Part shown: positions 29,092-37,827 of the stretch, piece by piece
Numbering within the stretch: the first letter of the stretch is position 1
How the letters are laid out: the number at the start of each line of letters is the position of its first letter
NCBI RefSeq assembly: GCF_021043395.1
Contig: NZ_JAJNKE010000001.1
Location: 106,049-170,048, forward strand
From: Clostridium guangxiense
Lineage (GTDB): Bacteria; Bacillota; Clostridia; Clostridiales; Clostridiaceae
DNA: 64,000 nucleotides
Direction of reading: 5' to 3'
Notes under the pieces: generated by a model
What the model was told of the DNA's origin: nothing
Database searches by the model: none
What the model saw: only the letters and a program-made list of their open reading frames with translations
Translations under genes and position numbers: made by a program

Positions 29092-31157
29092 TGTAACCTT
29101 ACAACTCCCTCAGTCTTTATTTCAATTTCATTTGGAATCTCATTTAACGATATAATGCTTACATTTGGGAATACCATTTCTGTAAGTTTTCTAAAAGCAG
29201 GTCTTATTTTAGGAGATACTAAAATAACTGGCTGCCCATCATTGAAATTAACTGAATCGATAGTATCTTTAACCGACCTAAGAATCTTGGTTGTGCTATC
29301 AGGATCAATAGCTGGGAAAGATCCTTTAACTGATTTCTGAATATTATTAGCAATAAGATTTTCTATATCTGGTGATAAAGTTACAACTGTTACACTGTTA
29401 CTATCATCAATTATTCCATTGCAGATTGTTCTTCCAAGTGCCATTCTCACATACTCTGTCAAAACTTCTGTATCTTTGGTTGTTCTAGAATTATCTGCAA
29501 GGTTTTCCATTATGGTAACCATATCTTTAATTGGCACTTTTTCCTTAAGTAAATTTTGAAGAACTTTTTGAAGTTCACCTATAGTCATAAGATCAGGTAT
29601 AAGCTCCTCCACAACAGCTGAATACTTTTCTTTCATAGAATCTACTATATCCTTTACTTCCTGTCTTCCAAGAAGTTCATATGAATGTGCTTTTACTGTT
29701 TCTGTAAGATGAGTAATCATAACAGTTACAGGATCAACAACTGTAAGTCCTTTTATTTCAGCCTCTTCTCTTTGATCCTTATTAATCCATATAGCTGGAA
29801 GTCCAAAAGTTGGCTCTGTAGTTTTTATTCCAGGTATATCGGAATTTTCACCTGTTGGATCCATACAAAGAAGCATGTTAGGCATTAACTCTCCCTTTGC
29901 TACAACCGTACCTCTTATTTTAAATATATATTCATTTGTATTAAGCTGCAAATTATCTCTTATTCTTATTGGCTGAACAACAATACCCATTTCAATTGCA
30001 CATTGCCTTCTAACAGACGCAATTCTTTGAAATAGATCACCTCCTGAACTTTCATCTGCAAGTGGTATTAATCCATAACCTATTTCTACATCCATAGGTT
30101 CAACTGAAATAAGCTTCATTACATTTTCAGGTTCCTTACTTTGGGTTTCAATGTTCTTTTTAGTTTCACTTTCAATAGCAGCCATTTGCTTACCTAAATC
30201 ATCTTTATACAAAATAAATGCAGATACCCCCACTGCAGCAGCCAAAATAATAAATACAGCATGCGGAAAGCCAGGTATCATTGCCATTACAAGTAAAACA
30301 GCTGATGCCATCCCAAGTACTTTAGGGAAAGCAGTTAATTGGCTAATAAGGTTATTTCCAAGGTTTTCACCATTTTTAGATTTAGTAACAATTATACCAG
30401 TTGATATTGAAATAAGTAACGCTGGGATCTGGCTTACAAGACCATCTCCAATAGTAAGCTTTATATAATCCTGTGCTGCTTGAGCTATTGGTAGATTTCT
30501 CATGAGTACCCCAATTATTATGCCTCCTAAACTATTGATTGCAACTATTACAATTGACGCAATCGCATCACCTTTTACAAACTTAGACGCACCATCCATA
30601 GATCCAAAAAAATCCGCCTCAAGTTGCAAATCCCTTCTTTTCTTCTTAGCTTCTTCCTCAGTTATTAGTCCTGAATTTAAATCAGCATCTATAGTCATCT
30701 GCTTTCCAGGCATAGCATCCAATGTAAATCTTGCAGCTACTTCTGCAACTCTTCCAGAACCATTAGTTATTACAATAAATTGAACTACTATTATTATGAG
30801 GAATATTACTATACCAACAACATAATTTCCTCCTATAACTAAACTACCGAAGGTGTTTATTATATCACCTGCATATCCATCAGTAAGTATAAGTCTTGTC
30901 GATGACATATTAAGTGCGATTCTAAAAAGGGTAGTAATAAGTAGCAATGTTGGAAACACTGAAAACTGAAGCACTTCAGTTGTAAACATCGAAACAAGTA
31001 TTATTATAACAGAGGCTGATATATTTATCGCAATAAAAACATCTAATAAAGCTGCTGGCATAGGAATAATTAACATTAACACTATTCCTACAATAGCCAA
31101 AGATACTATAATATCAATATTATCTTTTATATTTAACTTTCTACCTTCTTCCAACAT
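29088..31157 (-). CDS. flhA: Flagellar export gate protein FlhA
   Basis: FlhA is the major membrane protein of the flagellar type III export gate. It couples proton flow to secretion and docks substrates through its cytoplasmic ring. The 689 residues contain eight membrane segments in the first 310 and the FHIPEP signature (RVAEVAARFTLDAMPGKQ). The four-subdomain cytoplasmic tail begins near residue 340. A GGAGG site lies very close (three to four bases) to the ATG; the second codon TTG would give a better spacing. It starts 7 bp after the fliR-flhB stop. Confidence 0.97.
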   Translation of the reverse strand: MLEEGRKLNIKDNIDIIVSLAIVGIVLMLIIPMPAALLDVFIAINISASVIIILVSMFTTEVLQFSVFPTLLLITTLFRIALNMSSTRLILTDGYAGDIINTFGSLVIGGNYVVGIVIFLIIIVVQFIVITNGSGRVAEVAARFTLDAMPGKQMTIDADLNSGLITEEEAKKKRRDLQLEADFFGSMDGASKFVKGDAIASIVIVAINSLGGIIIGVLMRNLPIAQAAQDYIKLTIGDGLVSQIPALLISISTGIIVTKSKNGENLGNNLISQLTAFPKVLGMASAVLLVMAMIPGFPHAVFIILAAAVGVSAFILYKDDLGKQMAAIESETKKNIETQSKEPENVMKLISVEPMDVEIGYGLIPLADESSGGDLFQRIASVRRQCAIEMGIVVQPIRIRDNLQLNTNEYIFKIRGTVVAKGELMPNMLLCMDPTGENSDIPGIKTTEPTFGLPAIWINKDQREEAEIKGLTVVDPVTVMITHLTETVKAHSYELLGRQEVKDIVDSMKEKYSAVVEELIPDLMTIGELQKVLQNLLKEKVPIKDMVTIMENLADNSRTTKDTEVLTEYVRMALGRTICNGIIDDSNSVTVVTLSPDIENLIANNIQKSVKGSFPAIDPDSTTKILRSVKDTIDSVNFNDGQPVILVSPKIRPAFRKLTEMVFPNVSIISLNEIPNEIEIKTEGVVRLQ

Positions 31158-31164
31158 TATCCTC

Positions 31165-32997
31165 CTATCTTTTCTTTTTTAATTTATATACAAAAGCAAG
31201 AATTTCGGCAACAGCTTGATATATATCGACTGGTATTGCCTCATCTATATCAACTTTTGAAAATATAAGTCTAGCAAGAGGTTTATTTTCTATAATTGGA
31301 ACATTGTTTTCACTTGCAATTTCTTTTATCTTAAGTGCAGTTCTATCTACACCTTTAGCAACAACCATAGGTGCCTTATCCACACCTTTCTCGTATTTAA
31401 GAGCTACAGCAACGTGAGTAGGATTTGTAATTACAACAGTAGCATCAGGTACCTTGTTCATCATAGTTCTAGAAATAATCTCTTTCATTCTCTGTTTTCT
31501 TTTACCCTTAACTTCTGGATCTCCTTCATCCTGCTTAAATTCATCTTTTATTTCCTGCTTAGTCATTTTCATATCATTTTTAAATTGACGTTTTTGATAC
31601 GCAAAATCAACTATAGCAATTGTAAGCATTACTAAACTTATGCGCTTAAATATATCAACTACATATGATAGATAAGCATGAGGAATATAATTTACAACTA
31701 AATTATTAAGCTGTACAATATCTCCATAATTACTCATCAAAAATTGATATCCAACAATTCCAACTATAAAAACCACGAACATATCTTTAATAAGCTCAAC
31801 TAATGTTCTCATAGAAAACATTCTTTTAAATCCTGCGGCTGGATTTATTTTTTCAAACTTAGGCTTCAAAGGTTCCATTGTATGCATAAAACCTACTTGA
31901 ATTATATTTCCAGCAACACCTAAAATCATTATTGGTAAAATAAAAATTAAAATCACTTTAAAAAAGTTTATTATTGAAAATGCAAATACATTTTTCAAAC
32001 CAACCTCAGTTAAATTAGGCTTTAAATAATTTTGTAAAAATTCATACATTATATCCTTAAGATATCCAAATAAGGTATCACCAAATACTGACAATATAAT
32101 TGTAATGGTTATAAGTGTAATTGCAAGCGGTACCTCTTTACTTCTAGGTACTTGACCTTTTTCTTTTGCTTTTCCAAGTTTTCTAGGAGTAGCTTGCTCT
32201 GTTTTATCCGAATCTGCAAATATAATTGCAGCTGGAATAAGCTTATAAAACCCTTTATAAATATCAGGTAACGAATTAAAGGATGAAACCATAAATTTTA
32301 TTATAACTGGCAATGTAAGCATAACACATACTAATCCAAGCAATATTTTTATAGGAACTCCTAAAATCATTACATTTAACTGCGGAACAGTTCTAGACAT
32401 AAGCCCTAAAACTAAATCTGTAATTAAAAGGACAAGTATAACCGGTAGTGCTATTTTTAAACCTATAACAAAAAATTGTGTAAAAACATTAAAGGAAGTC
32501 ATGACACTTTGAGAATTTACTACAAAAGTTCCAAGCTTAACAGCAGCAAAACTATTAACTAATTCTTTTATGAGCATAATATGTCCATCAATGGTAAAAT
32601 AAAAAACAATTGAAAACATATAAAAAAGTCTCTCAAATAATGAAGCATTAGTTTGCGTTGTAGGATCATAAGATGACATCATTGAGAATCCTATCTGAAA
32701 ATCAAGAAGCTGTCCTCCAATTCTTGCACCTATAAAGGTTAAATTTGCAAAAAAACCAAGTATAAGTCCTGTCATAATCTCACATACACATTGCCAAACA
32801 TATAAAATACCATTATTAAGGGCCGTAGCATTTGATAAATTTATGTATGGAATAACACAAAAGGAAATCGCCAATGAAATCATTATTTTTGCTATATTAG
32901 GAAAACTTTTAGGAAATATAACTTCAAGTGCAATAAAAAACGATAGTATTCTTAAAAATATAAGAAACAATGATGTTAAATAAGTAATATCCACCAT
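31165..32997 (-). CDS. fliR-flhB: FliR-FlhB fusion protein of the flagellar export gate
   Basis: One 610-residue frame encodes FliR (about residues 1-255, five to six membrane segments, GARIGGQLLDFQIGFSM) joined directly to FlhB (about 258-610). The FlhB part starts with KTEQATPRKLGKAKEKGQVPRS, here given as KTEQATPRKLGKAKEKG, and carries the autocleavage motif NPTH with Asn at about 525. No stop or frameshift separates them. FliR is a core gate subunit and FlhB is the hook-to-filament specificity switch. The fusion fixes one FlhB per gate, matching the known stoichiometry. Such fusions are known in clostridia. Confidence 0.95.
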   Translation of the reverse strand: MVDITYLTSLFLIFLRILSFFIALEVIFPKSFPNIAKIMISLAISFCVIPYINLSNATALNNGILYVWQCVCEIMTGLILGFFANLTFIGARIGGQLLDFQIGFSMMSSYDPTTQTNASLFERLFYMFSIVFYFTIDGHIMLIKELVNSFAAVKLGTFVVNSQSVMTSFNVFTQFFVIGLKIALPVILVLLITDLVLGLMSRTVPQLNVMILGVPIKILLGLVCVMLTLPVIIKFMVSSFNSLPDIYKGFYKLIPAAIIFADSDKTEQATPRKLGKAKEKGQVPRSKEVPLAITLITITIILSVFGDTLFGYLKDIMYEFLQNYLKPNLTEVGLKNVFAFSIINFFKVILIFILPIMILGVAGNIIQVGFMHTMEPLKPKFEKINPAAGFKRMFSMRTLVELIKDMFVVFIVGIVGYQFLMSNYGDIVQLNNLVVNYIPHAYLSYVVDIFKRISLVMLTIAIVDFAYQKRQFKNDMKMTKQEIKDEFKQDEGDPEVKGKRKQRMKEIISRTMMNKVPDATVVITNPTHVAVALKYEKGVDKAPMVVAKGVDRTALKIKEIASENNVPIIENKPLARLIFSKVDIDEAIPVDIYQAVAEILAFVYKLKKKR

Positions 32998-33006
32998 TTA
33001 TCACAC

Positions 33007-33276
33007 CTAACTTGTTATATTTGAAATCATATCAAATATTCTGCTCATAAATCCCGTCATCATGTGAAGCATCCAACTTCCAGTCATAAATCCAACTAAG
33101 ACTATAGCCAAAAGCTTAGGTAAAAATGTAAGAGTTTGTTCTTGAATTTGAGTTGTTGCTTGAAATATACTTATTATAAGGCCTACTACTACTGATACTA
33201 TAAGTGCTGGTGCACAAATCATAAGCCCTGTTGATACCGCATCCTTCATTACTGTTATTATCATATTTTCCGTCAT
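33007..33276 (-). CDS. fliQ: Flagellar export gate protein FliQ
   Basis: This 89-residue membrane protein has two hydrophobic helices joined by a short loop with the FQATTQIQEQTLTF motif typical for FliQ, a core subunit of the export gate with FliP and FliR. Spacing to its neighbours is 5 bp (fliP) and 9 bp (fliR-flhB). Length and motifs are standard. Confidence 0.96.
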   Translation of the reverse strand: MTENMIITVMKDAVSTGLMICAPALIVSVVVGLIISIFQATTQIQEQTLTFLPKLLAIVLVGFMTGSWMLHMMTGFMSRIFDMISNITS

Positions 33277-33281
33277 CTATA

Positions 33282-34061
33282 TCACCTCGCAAAACTCAGT
33301 ACAAGTGACTTAACTACCATATACCATCCATCTACCATTACAAACAAAAGGAGTTTAAATGGCATTGATACCATAGCTGGTGGAAGCATCATCATTCCCA
33401 TTGACATAAGGATACTTGCTACTACAAGGTCTATTATAAGAAAAGGTATATACAGTAAAAATCCAATTGTAAATGCAGTCTTAAGCTCACTTATAATAAA
33501 AGCTGGAATAACTATATGCATAGGCATATTTACTGCAGTGTATTTACCTTTAGACTTGTCCAATTCAATAAATAAATTTGAATCTTTCTTATAAGTATTT
33601 TTAAGCATAAACTGCCTTAATGGTTTTTTAATTCTCGTATACGCCTCTTGTTGTGTTATTTGTTTATTTAAATATGGTTGTATAGCATCTTTATTCATAG
33701 TATTATACGTTGGCATCATTATAAACATAGTAAGAAATAAAGCCAACCCTACAAGCACTTGATTAGGTGGAGATTGCTGTGTACCCATAGCATTTCTCAA
33801 GAATCCAAAAACAACTATTATTCTAGTAAAACTTGTCATCATTACAATTATAGACGGCAGCAAAGTTAAAACTGTAAGTACTAGAAGAAGTTTTATATCA
33901 TCAACTAGATCACTTGGATTACTGGAACTATTATCGATAGAAATACCTACTTTAGGTACATTTAAAGTTTGCGAAGTTGTTGGCGCTGCATAAATTTTAT
34001 TTCCAAAATAAAAAGCGCATATAAAAAACACCATTAAAAATATCATTTTTTTCTTTTTCAT
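33282..34061 (-). CDS. fliP: Flagellar export gate protein FliP
   Basis: FliP forms the pentameric core of the flagellar export channel. The 259 residues have a cleavable-type signal (about 1-25), then four membrane segments, with MTSFTRIIVVFGFLRNA and PPNQVLVGLALFLT, both FliP signatures. The C-terminal MLPPAMVSMPFKLLLF is also typical. It lies between fliO and fliQ, with 2- and 5-bp gaps. Confidence 0.96.
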   Translation of the reverse strand: MKKKKMIFLMVFFICAFYFGNKIYAAPTTSQTLNVPKVGISIDNSSSNPSDLVDDIKLLLVLTVLTLLPSIIVMMTSFTRIIVVFGFLRNAMGTQQSPPNQVLVGLALFLTMFIMMPTYNTMNKDAIQPYLNKQITQQEAYTRIKKPLRQFMLKNTYKKDSNLFIELDKSKGKYTAVNMPMHIVIPAFIISELKTAFTIGFLLYIPFLIIDLVVASILMSMGMMMLPPAMVSMPFKLLLFVMVDGWYMVVKSLVLSFAR

Positions 34062-34063
34062 AG

Positions 34064-34420
34064 CTAATCTTCCTTTTTCATCCCAAGCTTATTCTTAATA
34101 TCTTTAAAAAACTCATCTAAACTTTTATACTGTGGTATTTTTTTCACTTTTTCAATGGCGCTTAATTCTTCACCATCAATCTCCATTAAAATTTCTGTTT
34201 TAGAAGTAGTACTAGACATAATATATCCCTTTGAGCCAATTTTAATAACCAAAAGACTTGTATCCTTTGAAAGAGACGTCTTTTCTAGTACTTTAATATA
34301 TTTTTCATTTTGCATACCCTGAAATTTACTGCCCCCATATTTTAGTGAAACATAAATTAACAGTATAATCATGGGAAAAAATATTATAAATTTTATTATC
34401 ATCCCTGCTGTATCTATCAT
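34064..34420 (-). CDS. fliO: Flagellar biosynthesis protein FliO
   Basis: FliO assists assembly of the FliP ring. This 118-residue protein has one N-terminal membrane helix (about 7-25) followed by a soluble domain with the family pattern ([27 protein letters not shown], here only [20 protein letters not shown] is quoted in part) and an acidic/basic C terminus. The sequence is poorly conserved in general; the position between fliL and fliP confirms it. Confidence 0.88.
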   Translation of the reverse strand: MIDTAGMIIKFIIFFPMIILLIYVSLKYGGSKFQGMQNEKYIKVLEKTSLSKDTSLLVIKIGSKGYIMSSTTSKTEILMEIDGEELSAIEKVKKIPQYKSLDEFFKDIKNKLGMKKED

Positions 34421-34441
34421 ACAACACCATCCTAATAGTAT

Positions 34442-34984
34442 TTATTGAATAACTAAATTACTAAAATATATATTTGAAATCTTCCCATTTTTTAAATGCA
34501 TATTAACTTTATCAAGAATTTCTTTTTTTATTTCTTCTACCTTTTTTTGATCAGCAAAATCTGCTGCAGCTTTACTTCTTAAAACTCCTACTATTTCAGC
34601 CTGCAGTATTGGCGTTTTTACGGCATTTTTATCTTCCAATTCAGACTTTAATTTTTTATTAACATTACCATCATATCCTAATGCAACACTAACCTTTATA
34701 AATTTTTCAGTATCTTTATCTGATAAATTAGTTGTAATATCATCAAAACTATAAGTTTGTTCATCTACATCTACTGTAGTAATACTTCCAGAACTGGTTT
34801 GTTGTACTTGATTTGTATCTACATTTGTATTATTAGTAGTACTTCCACCTTTTTTTGAAAATACAAAAAAGTACAATATTCCAAATACTAATAATACTAT
34901 TATTACAGCAATTAAGAATATAATTATGATTTTTGAACCCTTCCCATTTTTTTTAGCCTCATCGTTCTTTTTATCGTCAGCCAT
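34442..34984 (-). CDS. fliL: Flagellar basal body-associated protein FliL
   Basis: FliL surrounds the stator units and supports torque under load. The 180 residues have a short Lys-rich cytoplasmic tail, one membrane helix (about 18-40), a Thr/Ser/Asn-rich linker and a periplasmic-type domain ending with INLHLKNGK-like helix and IYFSNLVIQ. It is transcribed between flbD and fliO. In many clostridia motA and motB lie just upstream of fliL; they are missing here. Confidence 0.9.
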   Translation of the reverse strand: MADDKKNDEAKKNGKGSKIIIIFLIAVIIVLLVFGILYFFVFSKKGGSTTNNTNVDTNQVQQTSSGSITTVDVDEQTYSFDDITTNLSDKDTEKFIKVSVALGYDGNVNKKLKSELEDKNAVKTPILQAEIVGVLRSKAAADFADQKKVEEIKKEILDKVNMHLKNGKISNIYFSNLVIQ

Positions 34985-35039
34985 TCTTAATTCATCCCCT
35001 TTATATCATAAATAACAATATATGTATAAATAAAGGTCC

Positions 35040-35234
35040 CTATTTAAAGGTCCCTTTAAATATTTGTTTTTTAAACATTATCACCTTATCTATAACCTCA
35101 TCTACAGTTTCTTCAACAATGTACTTATTTCCATTTACAAGTGTAATTACTGTTTCTGGTACTTCTTCAATTTTCTCTATTTGACTATCATTGAGTACAA
35201 AGTCTTTTCCATTCATCCCCCTAAGTTTTATCAT
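35040..35234 (-). CDS. flbD: FlbD family flagellar protein
   Basis: This 64-residue protein has the FlbD/SwrD signature: an N-terminal IKLRGMNGKDFVLN followed by QIEKIEEVPETVITLVNGNKYIV. The Bacillus homologue SwrD raises flagellar power, but its mechanism is unresolved. It stands between flgE and fliL, the usual position. A 134-bp palindrome separates it from flgE. Confidence 0.93.
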   Translation of the reverse strand: MIKLRGMNGKDFVLNDSQIEKIEEVPETVITLVNGNKYIVEETVDEVIDKVIMFKKQIFKGTFK

Positions 35235-35261
35235 AGCCTCACTCCTTTAATAAATTTTATA

Positions 35262-35395
35262 GTTTTCAATGTATATTTCTAAAGATAAACCACCTTGAAA
35301 CTTAAAATTTATTTGTACCAAAATGCCGTCTTCTGGGCATTTTGGTGCACATAAATTTCAATAGTTGAAGCAGTTTATCTATATACATTGAAAAC
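35262..35395. repeat. 134-bp near-perfect palindrome between flgE and flbD
   Basis: The outer arms are a perfect 15-bp inverted repeat (35262-35276 with 35381-35395, GTTTTCAATGTATAT). Inward follow AGATAAAC/GTTTATCT (35283-35290 with 35373-35380), AAATTTAT/ATAAATTT (35305-35312 with 35351-35358) and CCAAAATGCC/GGCATTTTGG (35318-35327 with 35336-35345) around an 8-nt loop. The whole intergenic space between flgE and flbD is thus one long hairpin. No T-run follows it on the minus strand, so it is not a standard terminator. Confidence 0.85.
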
Positions 35396-35410
35396 CAGAA
35401 ATTGTATCAA

Positions 35411-36652
35411 TTATTTTACGAGATTAACCAAACTCTGCAAAATTTCATCACCAGTACTTATACTTTTTCCATTAGCTTGAAATGCTCTTGATGCAACTAT
35501 CATATTAGTAAATTCTTTTGCAAGATCAACATTTGACTCTTCAAGAGCTCCTCCTTGTATAGTAGGATAGCCTGACGAATTATCGTGCGCTGCTATAGAC
35601 TTATTATATGCATCTTGCCCTTTAATATCATTTGCCGCACCAGACCTTAAAATTGCCGCTCCTGAATTTGGAGAAACGCTAAGCAAATTTGAACCATCCT
35701 TAGTAAGTCCCTCAGGATTCTTAAATGTAGCCATAGCAATCTGTCCAAGAGCTGCAGTAGTATTATCATCCAATACTGCTGTTATTATTCCATCTTGTCC
35801 TATAGAAAAGCTCTTTACCTTTACACTCTTAACATGTGTACCATTGGCATCATGATAAATTTTCTTAACTGAATCTGGTACTCTTAAAGTATGAAGATTG
35901 CTGCCATCTGCTCTCAAATCAGGATCTTCTGTATCTACAAAAGCAACATCTCCAGCCGCAATATATGAAGATTCTCCATTTGTAGTAACTGCAGATGCTC
36001 TAGAAATAACTACTGAATTTGCACCATCTAAAGTAGTTACACCATCTGCTGTAATAACTGAAGAATCTGTCGAAACATTTCCAGTACTTTCGCCTTGATT
36101 CTTTGATATACTAACTACATCTGCGTAATAACCCGAACCAATTTCATTTCTTCCAATCATTGAATATCCAAGAACTCTATGTCCATCAGATGTAAGAAGG
36201 TTGCCTTGATCATCGAGTTGAAAACTACCATCCCTTGTATATGAAACAGCTGTTCCAGTTGGCACTGTGGTTATAGAATGATTATTCGTGTCAACCTTAA
36301 TGCAGTCATCCTCATTAAACATAGTCTGACCATTTGCAACCATAAAGTACGAACCTTCACCAGTAATAGCAGCATCAAGATTTCTACCTGTTGGATTTAA
36401 TGATCCTTTTGAAATATCAGTAGAAATGCTTGAGACCTGAGTACCAAGTGTAACCTGCTTCGCATTTGTACCTCCTGAATTTCTAGTTGCTGATGTAGCA
36501 TCACTAATAGTTTCACTAAAGGTATCCGAATAATTAACAGATTGAGATTTATAAGCAGTTGTGCTTGAATTTGCAATATTACTACCAGTTACATTTAATT
36601 TATCTTGACTTGTGCTCATTCCACTGATACCAGCACTAAATAATCCTAACAT
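35411..36652 (-). CDS. flgE: Flagellar hook protein FlgE
   Basis: FlgE polymerises into the flagellar hook. The 413 residues have the conserved N-terminal helix (GLFSAGISGMSTSQDKLN) with SNIANSSTTAYKSQ, and the DGSFQLDDQGNLLTSDGHR segment. A variable middle domain (about 150-300) and the C-terminal SNVDLAKEFTNMIVASRAFQ helix follow. It is larger than FlgG-type rod proteins, as expected for a hook subunit. flgD and fliK, which shape the hook, precede it. Confidence 0.94.
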   Translation of the reverse strand: MLGLFSAGISGMSTSQDKLNVTGSNIANSSTTAYKSQSVNYSDTFSETISDATSATRNSGGTNAKQVTLGTQVSSISTDISKGSLNPTGRNLDAAITGEGSYFMVANGQTMFNEDDCIKVDTNNHSITTVPTGTAVSYTRDGSFQLDDQGNLLTSDGHRVLGYSMIGRNEIGSGYYADVVSISKNQGESTGNVSTDSSVITADGVTTLDGANSVVISRASAVTTNGESSYIAAGDVAFVDTEDPDLRADGSNLHTLRVPDSVKKIYHDANGTHVKSVKVKSFSIGQDGIITAVLDDNTTAALGQIAMATFKNPEGLTKDGSNLLSVSPNSGAAILRSGAANDIKGQDAYNKSIAAHDNSSGYPTIQGGALEESNVDLAKEFTNMIVASRAFQANGKSISTGDEILQSLVNLVK

Positions 36653-36760
36653 AAAACTACCTCCAAAATTATTTTTGTAGTTTACCTCCTGCTTCCGTCA
36701 TTCCACAGTTTAAGCTTCCTCATTTAAACTCATATTTCTATGGTTTTATTTAGGTCCAGC

Positions 36761-37153
36761 TTACAATAAAACTACACTATCTATATTTGTAAATACATTT
36801 CCTGTTCTGCTATTTTTATCAACAGCAGTTATTATTGTTCTATTTTTTATACTTGCTATAAGTGCAACATCCTTATACAATATAAGGCAATCTTTAGCAC
36901 CTTTTTCATCTGCGTCATTTATTCCTTTATTTATTTTTTTCATATCAACTTCATTAAATTCAATATTTCTTGATTTAATTCTTGCAGCAGCATGATTAGA
37001 AATGCTAAATCCTGCATTTTTACCTAAATTGTCATCTAATATCTTTTCAAATGTTGTATCTGATTTTTTAGAATTATATTTTGTGAAATTATTAGAGCTA
37101 TTAGAAATACTCTCTACATTAATTAATTTTCCATTAACAACTCTATATACCAT
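36761..37153 (-). CDS. TIGR02530-type flagellar operon protein
   Basis: This 130-residue protein contains the block FSISNHAAARIKSRNIEF and the segment CLILYKDVALIASIKNRTIITAVD, characteristic of the uncharacterised family annotated as TIGR02530 flagellar biosynthesis protein. It lies between flgD and flgE, the standard place in Gram-positive operons. Its function is unknown; a role in hook assembly is inferred from location. Confidence 0.88.
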   Translation of the reverse strand: MVYRVVNGKLINVESISNSSNNFTKYNSKKSDTTFEKILDDNLGKNAGFSISNHAAARIKSRNIEFNEVDMKKINKGINDADEKGAKDCLILYKDVALIASIKNRTIITAVDKNSRTGNVFTNIDSVVLL

Positions 37154-37180
37154 AAGTTATCACCTATCAATATCTTAAAA

Positions 37181-37816
37181 TTAGCTTTTTTGAATTTCAC
37201 CTGTATCTACAATGTTAACAGCTATACCACTTGCACTATCTACATCTGAATAATCAAATGTCATAACCTTATTAATTGGAACATCTTCATATACAGGCTG
37301 TCCAGTTGTTGGATCTGTAACTACTTTTCCATCTGAATCAACCTTCTCTTTTTTTTCAGTAAGATATACAGGTTTTCCATCTTTAATTACAGGATTTCCT
37401 TTATCATCAAACTTTTCTTGATAGATTTGATTGCCATTTTGGTCAAGCAAATCTACATAAACCTTCATACTGTCACCATTTCTTGTGACTTTTTCAACAA
37501 TACCTCTATAAGGATTTCCATCACTATCTGCTGATTTCATGGTTACCACTTTTCCTATAAGAGATGATGCTCCATTAAATGTCATTGTTCTATTTAAATT
37601 AAGCATCTGCTCCACACTTGAAAATTGAGCCATCTGAGCTACAAATTGTGTTGCATCCTGGCTGTTATCAGGACTTTGATTTGCCATCTCAGCTGTAAGT
37701 ATTCTTACAAAAGCATCTTGATCTAAAGTATTAGACGTTTTTCTAGTACTGCTACTACTGCCTGAAGCTATTTTACTAGTATCAATAGTATTCAAATCAT
37801 TAAATGAATTTGACAT
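37181..37816 (-). CDS. flgD: Hook-capping protein FlgD
   Basis: FlgD forms the transient cap under which FlgE polymerises. The N terminus contains the diagnostic FVRILTAEMANQSPDNSQDATQF stretch (here represented by ILTAEMANQSPDNSQD) and QFSSVEQMLNLN. The middle has a beta-rich domain with several Pro/Gly/Asp turns. The 211 residues are longer than the minimum because of a hydrophilic insertion (about 115-180) with repeated short strands such as KDGKPVYLTEKKEK. The usual partners fliK and flgE flank it. Confidence 0.92.
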   Translation of the reverse strand: MSNSFNDLNTIDTSKIASGSSSSTRKTSNTLDQDAFVRILTAEMANQSPDNSQDATQFVAQMAQFSSVEQMLNLNRTMTFNGASSLIGKVVTMKSADSDGNPYRGIVEKVTRNGDSMKVYVDLLDQNGNQIYQEKFDDKGNPVIKDGKPVYLTEKKEKVDSDGKVVTDPTTGQPVYEDVPINKVMTFDYSDVDSASGIAVNIVDTGEIQKS

Positions 37817-37827
37817 ATTTTCACCTC

